Below are positions 1 to 5,676 of a DNA stretch of 6,513 nucleotides, in pieces. Origin of the DNA: Oscillospiraceae bacterium (GTDB lineage Bacteria; Bacillota; Clostridia; Oscillospirales; Ruminococcaceae); contig JAGBFZ010000454.1 of NCBI GenBank assembly GCA_018110855.1, positions 1 to 6,513 of the forward strand, written 5' to 3'. Both the position numbers and the translations under genes were made by a program. Position 1 is the first letter of the stretch. Every line of letters begins with the position of its first letter. The notes below the pieces were generated by a model. It did not search any database. It was given only the letters and a program-made list of their open reading frames with translations, and was not told where the DNA came from.

Positions 1-288
1 AAGCATATCCCCTCTGAACACCATCCAGCAGGTCGACCACTCGCCGCTTTCGGGATAATACTCATGGGGCAGCCCGGGCGGCAGATAAAGCAGAGAGTTT
101 TTTTCAAGGATGTATCTTCTGTCCTTTACGATAAGTATCCCTCTGCCTTTTACGGTAAACAGAAACTGATGTGAGATGAGACCTGTATCACGTTTTATAT
201 GAAATTCCGGCGATGTTCTGCCTATTCCCGAAAGATAAAACGGAAGCCCCATCTCATTTCCCAAAACGGGATATACCGCATTGTACAT
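1..288 (-). CDS. AraC-family transcriptional regulator, N-terminal fragment
   Basis: The 96 visible codons read from an ATG at 288 to the left edge without a stop; the rest of the gene lies outside the window. A good Shine-Dalgarno (AGGAGAG, 296-302) sits 7 nt before the start. The residues fit the cupin-like sensor half (AraC_binding type) of AraC/XylS regulators: a His/Arg-rich strand near residues 29-40 (EFHIKRD, then SHQF), a strand-turn-strand with FTVKGRGIL near 43-52, the characteristic LLYLPPGLPHEYYP near 66-79, and a W..CW.VF strand near 83-91. In this family the cupin binds a small ligand, often a sugar, and a C-terminal double helix-turn-helix binds DNA; that half is not visible. 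It lies downstream of a sugar transporter operon on the same strand but has its own promoter, so it is probably a local regulator of uptake or catabolism. The family call is solid; the ligand is unknown. Confidence 0.85.
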   Translation of the reverse strand, partial: MYNAVYPVLGNEMGLPFYLSGIGRTSPEFHIKRDTGLISHQFLFTVKGRGILIVKDRRYILEKNSLLYLPPGLPHEYYPESGEWSTCWMVFRGDML

Positions 289-348
289 AGTCTCACTCTC
301 CTGAGCTGATTTTTTTATATCACAGAAAAATCTATCTGACTATAACTC

Positions 349-394
349 AAACAAAAACAGAGGGTACGAAAAGGAGCGTATGCTTTTCACCCTC
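349..394 (-). terminator. Terminator-like hairpin in the AraC leader (attenuator candidate)
   Basis: On the minus strand, GAGGGT GAAAAG (394-383) pairs with CTTTTC (373-368) and ACCCTC (365-360). This gives 12 pairs with a 2-nt bulge (366-367) and a 9-nt loop, followed directly by a T-rich tract TGTTTTTGTTT (359-349). This is the form of an intrinsic terminator, yet it lies between the predicted start of transcription (about 426) and the start codon (288). No T-tract follows the stem on the plus strand, so it acts on the minus strand if at all. Whether it attenuates the AraC transcript is inference. The rest of 289-641, apart from the promoter and the operon terminator, shows nothing gene-like. 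Confidence 0.6.
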
Positions 395-432
395 GCTCTT
401 CGAAAAATCTGTTACTGTTTGTTGACAAGTTC

Positions 433-461
433 ATTATATCAAAATGCAGAGATAAAGTCAA
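433..461 (-). promoter_or_regulatory. Sigma-A-type promoter for the AraC-family gene
   Basis: Reading the minus strand, TTGACT (456-461) and a perfect TATAAT (433-438) are separated by exactly 17 nt. Transcription should start near 426, leaving a leader of about 137 nt before the ATG at 288. It lies after the operon terminator (522-552), so the regulator has its own transcription unit. Confidence 0.75.
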
Positions 462-521
462 TTTTTTGAAGTGACTATTTTCACAGGGCGTGGGAGAAAT
501 ATCTGACAGAATAATTTTTCG

Positions 522-552
522 AATAAATAAACCGCCCGGTTTCCCGGACGGT
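522..552 (-). terminator. Intrinsic terminator of the transporter operon
   Basis: On the minus strand ACCGTCCGG (552-544) pairs with CCGGGCGGT (539-531) around a GAAA tetraloop: nine pairs, one of them G-U. TTTATTTATT follows. The wobble pair would be a C-A mismatch on the plus strand, so the element is oriented to stop transcription from the permease genes, whose last stop codon is about 90 nt upstream. Confidence 0.8.
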
Positions 553-641
553 CATTTGCATAAGTATACCGACTCAGAGCTCGTTTATCAGATTACTCGT
601 CATAATGAATAAACAGCCGTTTTTTGTCTCGTTTTTTAAAA

Positions 642-1493
642 TCATTCCTTAACAGAACCGTTTACAAGTCCTGCATATATCTGCTTCTGCAAAGCAAGGA
701 ATATGATCAGAGTGGGAATTATACATATCACGATTCCCGCAAAGATAACCTCCCATTTTGCACCGTAGGGTCCCATAAAGCGGTAAAGCGATGTGGAAAC
801 CACCGAAAGCTCATCACTGGGCATATACAGCTGAGGTGTGTAGAAATCATTGTAAATTCCTATTACCTTGATAATAAGCACCGTTGCAATTGCAGGTCGG
901 AGCAGAGGCAGGATTATTTTGAAAAATACTGTAAAATAATTCGCTCCGTCAAGAATAGCGCTCTCGTCCAGAGAGTAGGAGATATTATCCAGAAACTGCA
1001 TGAAAATGTAGATGGAGATAATATCCGTTCCCACATAGAGGATAATGGGCGCAGCCATTGTTCCTACGAGGTGGAGGCTGTTCATAATGCGGTAAACCGT
1101 GACCTGCATGGAGATCGCAGGGAACAGCGTTGCAAGGAGGAACGCTGCTTTCAGAACCTTGCCGAACAGAGTATTGAATCTCTGCAGAACATATGCGGTC
1201 ATGGTGCCTGCAATAATCGTTCCCGTGCAGGAGATAAGGATGATTATTGTGGTGTTTTTCAGTCCAAGCAGAACCTTTCCGTCAATGAAAGCTGTCTTGT
1301 AGTTTGACCACTCCACTTTTGTGGGAAGAGCGAATACATTTGAGGAAAGAAACTCCGTATTGTTTTTGAGCGAGCCTAAAAACACTACTATCAGCGGTAT
1401 GAAAACAATAAGACAGGCTATTACGAGGATAGCATATTTCAGGAACGTAAAGAGCTTCGGGATAAAATTATTATCCGTTCTTGTTTCCGTCAT
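642..1493 (-). CDS. Carbohydrate ABC transporter permease, MalG type (CUT1)
   Basis: At 283 residues this is the usual size for the second inner-membrane subunit of CUT1 sugar transporters, which forms the channel with the MalF-type partner. Membrane segments are visible at roughly 18-40, 80-103, 115-132, 145-168, 200-222 and 248-269. The cytoplasmic EAA loop that contacts the ATPase runs from E177 to P200, with core ESAILDGA and the closing ILPLLRP. The C-terminus (QKQIYAGLVNGSVKE) has the Q...G...G.VK ending typical of MalG-like permeases. The ATG at 1493 is preceded by GGAGG (1503-1507), which lies inside the end of the upstream permease gene. Only one base separates that gene's stop from this ATG, so the two are probably translationally coupled. 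It is the last gene of the operon. The substrate cannot be inferred from the permease. Confidence 0.93.
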   Translation of the reverse strand: MTETRTDNNFIPKLFTFLKYAILVIACLIVFIPLIVVFLGSLKNNTEFLSSNVFALPTKVEWSNYKTAFIDGKVLLGLKNTTIIILISCTGTIIAGTMTAYVLQRFNTLFGKVLKAAFLLATLFPAISMQVTVYRIMNSLHLVGTMAAPIILYVGTDIISIYIFMQFLDNISYSLDESAILDGANYFTVFFKIILPLLRPAIATVLIIKVIGIYNDFYTPQLYMPSDELSVVSTSLYRFMGPYGAKWEVIFAGIVICIIPTLIIFLALQKQIYAGLVNGSVKE

Positions 1494-1494
1494 T

Positions 1495-2424
1495 TTACTT
1501 CTCCTCCTTGAATATCAGCTTTTGTATTATCGTTACAACCACGATTATCAGGAAAAGCACCACAGCCATTGCCGAGGCAAGTCCCACCTTCTGGAATTTA
1601 AACGCCGTTTCCGTTGTCTGGATAACGAATGTGCTGGAGCCGAAGCGTCCGCCTGTGATGATAAAGGGGATCTCATAAACGCTTATTGCACCCTTTACAG
1701 CAAGGATCATCTGAAGAAGGATAATGGGTCTTATGCTGGGAGCGATTATGTACTTGAATACCTGAAAACGGTTTGCGCCGTCCAGCTCTGCCGCTTCGTA
1801 AATATCGGGAGATACTGACTGTATCGCACCGATGAACATTACAAGGTCAAAGCCGATATATCTCCAGATGGATACAAACACGAGGCAGATATTTACCAGT
1901 CCCTCCGTAGAGAGGAATTTAACAGGGTCTCCGCCAAACAGAGTTATGATAGAATTAAGGGTTCCGTCGGTATTGGTAATTCCATCGCCCCTCTGAAAAA
2001 ATCTGCGGAAAATAAGTGCCACCGCAACTGTATTGATCATGTAGGGGAAGAAAAGAACTCCCTTAAAGAAATTGGAAAATCTGATCTTTGAGCAAAGAAT
2101 GGTTGCAAGAAACAGAGCAAGTCCAAGCTGAATAAAGGAGCCGAAAAGATAATAAATACTGTTTTTGAAGGCAGCAAAATATTCGGGTGTGGAGAAAACC
2201 GTCTTATAATTTTCAAGTCCCACAAACTTAACGTTAACGCCGAACTGATCTCGCTCCTCAAAGCTGAAACGGATCATTTCCGCTGCGGGAATATATGTGA
2301 AAACTATAAGCAGTATTGTAGGGATAAGAAGGAAAAGGCATACCGTTACCATCTTATCCACATAGGCTCTTGAAAGCCTGCCTCTTATGATTTGAGGCAT
2401 AACATTTTTTTTATGAGCAGTCAA
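1495..2424 (-). CDS. Carbohydrate ABC transporter permease, MalF type (CUT1)
   Basis: This 309-residue membrane protein has segments near 26-48, 88-112, 120-140, 177-200, 235-258 and 283-304. It shows the EAA loop from E210 to P233 (EAAELDGAN core, closing APSIRP), the ATPase contact of BPD-type permeases. The motif FVGLENYKTVF near 67-77 is the usual N-terminal signature of MalF/UgpA-like subunits. It would pair with the MalG-type protein encoded one base downstream. The start is not an ATG: the frame opens with TTG at 2424, preceded by GAGGG at a 7-nt spacing, whereas the first in-frame ATG (2400) has no Shine-Dalgarno. No earlier in-frame start exists after the upstream gene. If the ATG were used the protein would lose eight residues and no membrane segment. 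The ATPase is not encoded in the operon. Confidence 0.93.
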   Translation of the reverse strand: MTAHKKNVMPQIIRGRLSRAYVDKMVTVCLFLLIPTILLIVFTYIPAAEMIRFSFEERDQFGVNVKFVGLENYKTVFSTPEYFAAFKNSIYYLFGSFIQLGLALFLATILCSKIRFSNFFKGVLFFPYMINTVAVALIFRRFFQRGDGITNTDGTLNSIITLFGGDPVKFLSTEGLVNICLVFVSIWRYIGFDLVMFIGAIQSVSPDIYEAAELDGANRFQVFKYIIAPSIRPIILLQMILAVKGAISVYEIPFIITGGRFGSSTFVIQTTETAFKFQKVGLASAMAVVLFLIIVVVTIIQKLIFKEEK

Positions 2425-2431
2425 AGCATAT

Positions 2432-2436
2432 CCCTC
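2432..2436 (-). promoter_or_regulatory. Ribosome binding site selecting a TTG start
   Basis: GAGGG on the minus strand lies 7 nt before the TTG at 2424. The internal ATG at 2400 is preceded by an A-run with no purine-rich G motif. This is the reason the MalF-type gene is started at TTG. Confidence 0.6.
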
Positions 2437-2480
2437 ATTTTCTTCGGGTTGATTTTTTCGGTTATGAATATACCGTATGA

Positions 2481-2507
2481 TCTGCGGCGTGAAGACTCCG
2501 CCGCAGA
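2481..2507 (-). other. Intercistronic hairpin between binding-protein and permease genes
   Basis: TCTGCGGCG (2507-2499 on the minus strand) is perfectly complementary to CGCCGCAGA (2489-2481): nine pairs, mostly G-C, with a 9-nt loop. It sits about 48 nt after the binding-protein stop and about 57 nt before the permease start. No T-tract follows, so it is not a classical terminator. In other sugar operons such stems protect the 3' end of the upstream message and let the binding protein be made in excess; here that role is inferred from position only. Confidence 0.6.
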
Positions 2508-2554
2508 AAATACAGTACTTGGAGAGAAAGAAAATTTAAAGAAGAATGTGTGAA

Positions 2555-3964
2555 TCAGCCGAGGATCTCATCTCGGGAAGCAGCCCATGCAGAGTTTACA
2601 TCAGCAGCGATCTTGTCATATTCATCTCTGCCCTTGCCGTCAAATGCGGCTTCAGCCATTCTGAACTTGAAGTTTGTGGAAGCATCGCCCCAAGGATCGA
2701 CCTCGGAAGCCTTTGCGATCTCGTCAAATTTGCCCAGAAGATTCTCGGGAGCTGGATTTTCAACAAAGAGCTGTACGCCAAGCTCATCAAAGGAAGCAAG
2801 GGTATCAGGCATGGGAGCGCCCTTGAGACCTGAGATCTCGCCCTCGTTCTGTGCAAAGCCGGAATCGGTGCAGAACCACTCTGCATATGCCATAGCAGCG
2901 TCAAGGTTTGAAGAATTCTTGTTTACGCTCATCATATAGTCATTGGAGGAAACGGAGTAGATCTTGCCGTCAATACTGTTGGGGAAGGGCATATATCCTA
3001 CATCGGCAGGATCTGCGCCGACCTGAACAGCAGCCTCCTGGAACTGGCTGATAGCCCATGAACCGAGAACCATGGTTGCGATCTTGCCCTGGGCAAATGC
3101 GGGCTTGCAGCCTTCCCAGTCGGTTGTCATGGGATCCTCCTCGTGAAGTGCGGGATCTGCATAAATATCGAACAGAGTGCCGTAAACAGCATCATAGGGG
3201 CTGCCTGCGGAGAAAAGATCCATCTTATCGGTAAGGAGCTTGGTGTTGTAATCGGGATCTCCGGAAGCGCCTACTACGAGAGACTGCCACTGAGTAATGC
3301 ACCAGCTTGCATTATAGTTGGTGTAATAAGGAATAGCGTCTGTGTTCTCCTTGATCTGCTTGAGGCAGGTGAGGAACTCATCTGTGGTAGTGGGGAGATT
3401 TGTGATGCCTGCATCAGCCCATACCTTCTTGTTATAAAGGATTCCCGAAGCGGTGCCGCCTGTGGGGAGAGCATAAACCTGTCCGTCAACGCTGTAATTC
3501 TCCAGCCAGTAGTATTTCTGTGAAAGCTCATCGTAGGAACCGAAGGATGCGAAGAAGTTGGGCAGATCAGCCTGCTTGAGAGCCTGAGGAGTCATTATTA
3601 CATCGCCGTAGTTATCGGACTGCATCATAGTTGCGATATCGTCCGCATAGTTGGTAAAGGACTGATACTCGACCTTTACATCGGGATAAAGTGCATTGAA
3701 GCCCTCGGTGAGCTTTGCCATTGTGCCGTCCTGATCACGGTCGGTGCGGTGGTGAAGCACCTTGATAGTACCGCTGATACCGCCTGCTGCGGCTCCGCCT
3801 TCGGTATTGCCGCCGTTATCGGCAGCAGCAGCAGTCTCTCCTGCGGGAGCAGCTGTTGCTTCAGCTCCGCCCTCATTTGCAGTGCCGCCGCATGCAGTAA
3901 GCATTGTTCCTGTCATTGCAATAGCTGCACACATGGCAGCTGTTCTTTTAAGCTTCTTGTTCAT
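2555..3964 (-). CDS. Extracellular sugar-binding lipoprotein of a CUT1 ABC transporter
   Basis: The 469-residue protein has a lipoprotein signal peptide: basic start MNKKLKR, hydrophobic stretch 9-22, and lipobox L22-T-A-C25, so Cys25 would be lipidated and anchored to the outer membrane face. A low-complexity Ala/Gly/Glu linker (about 26-63) spaces it from the membrane. The mature domain is a family 1 solute-binding protein: IKVLHHRTD opens the first lobe, followed by FNALYPDVKVEYQ (about 89-101), ALPTGGTASGILYNKKVW (about 165-182) and PTTTDEF (191-197). The second lobe has the F.QGK.AM-like FAQGKIATMVLGSWA (290-304). The ATG at 3964 is chosen over an in-frame ATG at 3979 because the GGAGGT ribosome site lies between them. 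It is first in the operon, as expected for a protein needed in excess. An N-terminal family call is firm; the ligand (mono- or oligosaccharide) is not determinable. Confidence 0.93.
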   Translation of the reverse strand: MNKKLKRTAAMCAAIAMTGTMLTACGGTANEGGAEATAAPAGETAAAADNGGNTEGGAAAGGISGTIKVLHHRTDRDQDGTMAKLTEGFNALYPDVKVEYQSFTNYADDIATMMQSDNYGDVIMTPQALKQADLPNFFASFGSYDELSQKYYWLENYSVDGQVYALPTGGTASGILYNKKVWADAGITNLPTTTDEFLTCLKQIKENTDAIPYYTNYNASWCITQWQSLVVGASGDPDYNTKLLTDKMDLFSAGSPYDAVYGTLFDIYADPALHEEDPMTTDWEGCKPAFAQGKIATMVLGSWAISQFQEAAVQVGADPADVGYMPFPNSIDGKIYSVSSNDYMMSVNKNSSNLDAAMAYAEWFCTDSGFAQNEGEISGLKGAPMPDTLASFDELGVQLFVENPAPENLLGKFDEIAKASEVDPWGDASTNFKFRMAEAAFDGKGRDEYDKIAADVNSAWAASRDEILG

Positions 3965-3971
3965 GTGAATT

Positions 3972-3977
3972 ACCTCC
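3972..3977 (-). promoter_or_regulatory. Ribosome binding site that fixes the lipoprotein start
   Basis: GGAGGT on the minus strand lies 7 nt before the ATG at 3964. The longer in-frame ATG at 3979 overlaps this site and has no site of its own, so it would add five residues that do not belong to the signal peptide. Confidence 0.85.
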
Positions 3978-4028
3978 ATAATTTAGCATTGTGTGTTATT
4001 CATTGCTATCAGGTCTTGCGATAATTTC

Positions 4029-4056
4029 ATTATAGTAATTTGGCGGGGCAAGTCAA
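4029..4056 (-). promoter_or_regulatory. Sigma-A-type promoter of the transporter operon
   Basis: On the minus strand TTGACT (4056-4051) and a perfect TATAAT (4034-4029) are 16 nt apart. Transcription would begin near 4022, giving a leader of about 58 nt to the ATG at 3964. A small inverted repeat ATAAT-ttc-ATTAT (4021-4033) covers the -10 region and start point and could be an operator, or simply A+T-rich chance. Confidence 0.75.
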
Positions 4057-4103
4057 GCAAAACACAAAATAGCGGCATTTCACACAGCTTAATTTTGTTA
4101 GCT

Positions 4104-4120
4104 TTGTAAATTTTTCACAA
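4104..4120. promoter_or_regulatory. Near-palindrome upstream of the operon promoter
   Basis: TTGTAAATTTTTCACAA is a 17-bp near-palindrome with outer arms TTGT/ACAA, centred about 90 bp upstream of the predicted operon transcription start. A second TTTCACA copy lies at 4078-4084. The shape suits a dimeric regulator but the region is A+T-rich and a chance origin is possible. Confidence 0.25.
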
Positions 4121-4133
4121 CCCGAAATATTTT

Positions 4134-4162
4134 TTCAAAAAAATTTGTAAGATCCATATAAT
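4134..4162 (+). promoter_or_regulatory. Possible second, distal promoter toward the LacI gene
   Basis: A perfect TATAAT (4157-4162) lies 17 nt after TTCAAA (4134-4139), which matches the -35 consensus at only four of six bases. If used it would give the LacI gene a leader of about 285 nt and place the ATTGTG repeats and the CG-centred operator just downstream of the start point. The proximal promoter at 4399-4427 is better supported. Confidence 0.25.
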
Positions 4163-4175
4163 GTGTTACTATTTC

Positions 4176-4223
4176 ATTGTGCATTTTCAATATATATTGT
4201 GATAGGTTTACGAAACATTGTGA
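4176..4223 (+). promoter_or_regulatory. Three helically phased ATTGTG direct repeats
   Basis: ATTGTG occurs at 4176-4181, 4196-4201 and 4217-4222; the last two extend to ATTGTGA. Starts are 20 and 21 bp apart, two turns of the helix, so all face the same side of the DNA. Direct repeats at this spacing are how AraC/XylS proteins bind, and an AraC-family gene lies in the same locus. The distance to the operon -35 (about 120 bp) is larger than usual for direct activation. Confidence 0.45.
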
Positions 4224-4238
4224 CAAATCCGAGAAAAA

Positions 4239-4252
4239 AGAAAACGATTGCA
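4239..4252 (+). promoter_or_regulatory. LacI-type (cre-like) operator candidate
   Basis: AGAAAACGATTGCA matches 12 of 14 positions of the cre-type consensus TGWAANCGNTNWCA, with the central CG of LacI/CcpA-family sites at 4245-4246. A second, poorer CG-centred stretch (TGCAAACGCC) overlaps it on the right, within GATTG...CAATC (4246-4262). The neighbouring LacI gene makes autoregulation plausible; global CcpA control is the alternative. Confidence 0.45.
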
Positions 4253-4398
4253 AACGCCAATCAAATAATTTGGAAATATCAAGTTCACATAATATTAAGA
4301 TCTCTAAGCTAAATTAGTTTTGAAAATTAACTAAATTTAATGGAAAATCACATTTTTTTGCCTGAAAACGCATAAATAATTTAAGCGAAAATATATGC

Positions 4399-4427
4399 TT
4401 GAAAAATCAGACTTTATATGCTAAAAT
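4399..4427 (+). promoter_or_regulatory. Proximal promoter of the LacI gene
   Basis: TTGAAA (4399-4404) and TAAAAT (4422-4427) are 17 nt apart, and TG at 4419-4420 makes an extended -10. Transcription would start near 4434, just before the AGGAGG at 4439-4444. CTAA-AA-TTAG (4421-4430), a small inverted repeat, overlaps the -10; related CTAAATT words occur at 4309 and 4331. The remaining A+T-rich sequence of 3965-4452 shows no open frame worth calling. Confidence 0.7.
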
Positions 4428-4452
4428 TAGTCTGTAACAGGAGGCGAGATAT

Positions 4453-5463
4453 ATGGCAAAAAGTGTAACCATGAAGGATATCGCCGCAAAGCTCGGCATA
4501 AGCATCGTGTCTGTATCAAAGGCTTTTTCGGGACAAAGCGGTGTCAGCGAGGAGCTCAGACAGAAGATCCTCAGAACTGCAGAGATCATGGGCTACAAAT
4601 ACGGCACCGAAGCGCAGAAGAAAAAGGTCCTCAGCGGAAATATCGGCATTATAGTTGCAGAACGATATATGTCGGAAAATTCCTTCTATTTCAAATTCAT
4701 GCGCGGAATATCCACTGCTCTTCAGCAGCGCAGACACTATGCCTTCTTCCACACTCTCACCTCGGGAAATGAAGAAAAAGCCGTGCTGCCCGATATATTC
4801 TTCCATCAGAGAGTAGATGGTATCATAATTCTCGGGCAGATCTCCGATCAGTATATCCATGCGGTCATGAATACAAAGATCCCAGTGGTTTTCCTTGATT
4901 TCTACAATCACCTCACCGCTGAAAGCTGCATTGTGGGAGATAACTTCTACGCCACCTATGAAATGACAAATTACCTTATAAATAACGGTCACAGGGATAT
5001 TGCCTTTGTGGGAAATATCCACGCCACAAGCAGTATTCAGGACAGATATTTAGGCTATGCAAAGTCCCTCATCGAGCATAATATCCACCTGTCGGACTAC
5101 TACCTCATAAGCGACAGAAACACCGAAACAGGCGAATTTATCCCCTTTGAACTTCCTGTTGTGATGCCCACTGCCTTTGTATGCAACTGCGATGAGGCGG
5201 CAAGCAGGCTCATTTCTCAGCTTTCCGAAAAGGGCATAAGAGTTCCCGAGGATATTTCCGTTACAGGTTTTGATAATTCGGTTTTCAGCAGCATTACCAT
5301 TCCGAATATCATCACCTTTGAGGTAAATACCGAAAAAATGTCCGCTGTTGCCGTGGACGCACTGCTGTCCAAAATAAAAACTCCCAACGAGCCTGTGGGA
5401 ATGATTCAGGTCAAGGGAAGGATAATTTATAAGGATTCCGTTTCCTCGCTTAATTTTAAATAA
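4453..5463 (+). CDS. LacI-family transcriptional regulator
   Basis: The 336-residue length is standard for the family. Residues 7-27 form the LacI helix-turn-helix (MKDIAAKLGISIVSVSKAFSG). The third helix and GYKYG follow, and a hinge helix (about 52-60) ends in a Leu60 at the place of the usual minor-groove leucine. The periplasmic-binding-protein-like core then shows GNIGIIVAE (62-70), FMRGI (82-86), VDGIIILG (121-128), PVVFLD (144-149), VGDNFYA (161-167), GHRDIAFVG (179-187), the DRYLGY segment with Arg198, PEDISVTGFDN (265-275) and a C-terminal GRIIYKDS. AGGAGG lies 8 nt before the ATG, fixing the start. It is transcribed away from the sugar operon and probably represses it, and perhaps itself, until a sugar binds. 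Why that sugar is not nameable: effector residues vary too much to read by eye. Confidence 0.95.
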   Translation: MAKSVTMKDIAAKLGISIVSVSKAFSGQSGVSEELRQKILRTAEIMGYKYGTEAQKKKVLSGNIGIIVAERYMSENSFYFKFMRGISTALQQRRHYAFFHTLTSGNEEKAVLPDIFFHQRVDGIIILGQISDQYIHAVMNTKIPVVFLDFYNHLTAESCIVGDNFYATYEMTNYLINNGHRDIAFVGNIHATSSIQDRYLGYAKSLIEHNIHLSDYYLISDRNTETGEFIPFELPVVMPTAFVCNCDEAASRLISQLSEKGIRVPEDISVTGFDNSVFSSITIPNIITFEVNTEKMSAVAVDALLSKIKTPNEPVGMIQVKGRIIYKDSVSSLNFK

Positions 5464-5628
5464 ATTTTCAAATTATTGATCCATTCTTACGAAGCAAGGT
5501 TTCTTATTTCAGACTTTGACCATCCGATAGACAAAGACGGCTGATTGAACGCTGTCAAAATACCATGCCACCTCGGACATTTGCAGCAAGTCAGAGCCTG
5601 AGCGTAAATTACGAAAATAACGATAACT
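5464..5628. other. Intergenic stretch with no supported gene
   Basis: Between the LacI stop and the terminator I see no gene with a ribosome site. Directly after the stop the LacI frame stays open to a TGA at 5542, and a 34-codon ATG frame runs from 5565 into the terminator stem. Neither has a Shine-Dalgarno. The stretch is less A+T-biased than the 3965-4452 control region and may be part of the same repeated element as the hairpins that follow. Confidence 0.5.
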
Positions 5629-5676
5629 GCCCCCGACACCACATTTTTATATGCGGTATCGGGGGCTGATATTTTT
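5629..5676 (+). terminator. Strong intrinsic terminator after the LacI gene
   Basis: GCCCCCGA-c-ACC (5629-5640) pairs with GGT-a-TCGGGGGC (5655-5666): eleven pairs, one mismatch and a 14-nt loop, followed by TGATATTTTT (5667-5676). It faces the plus strand; the minus strand has no T-tract after the stem. The stop codon is unusually far upstream (about 165 nt). Confidence 0.75.

Noticed and set aside
374..400. T-box riboswitch in the AraC leader (GAGGGTG resembles the start of the T-box)
   Set aside because: The conserved T-box sequence does not continue and there is no room for a specifier stem in about 30 nt of leader.
408..440. Plus-strand TTGACA (422-427) and a CTGTTACTG motif resembling the start of a LicT/BglG antiterminator target
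   Set aside because: TTGACA has no -10 at usual spacing and no plus-strand gene follows. The motif lacks the second half of the antiterminator consensus and lies on the wrong strand.
624..1307. Plus-strand 227-codon frame opposite the MalG-type gene
   Set aside because: It is antisense to a clear permease, is Cys/Arg/His-rich without any fold signature, and has no ribosome site.
1321..1818. Plus-strand 165-codon frame opposite both permease genes
   Set aside because: It spans the junction of two real genes on the other strand, has no ribosome site and no protein-like pattern.
3749..4024. Plus-strand Ser/Cys-rich frame opposite the lipoprotein signal and linker
   Set aside because: It is the complement of the low-complexity Ala/Gly linker and the signal peptide.
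4516..5022. Minus-strand 168-codon frame inside the LacI gene
   Set aside because: The plus-strand LacI gene is unmistakable; the antisense frame reflects its codon use.
5565..5669. 34-codon ATG frame before and into the post-LacI terminator
   Set aside because: There is no Shine-Dalgarno, and its last third is encoded by the terminator stem. It may be annotated by gene finders if the region is a repeated element, but nothing here supports translation.
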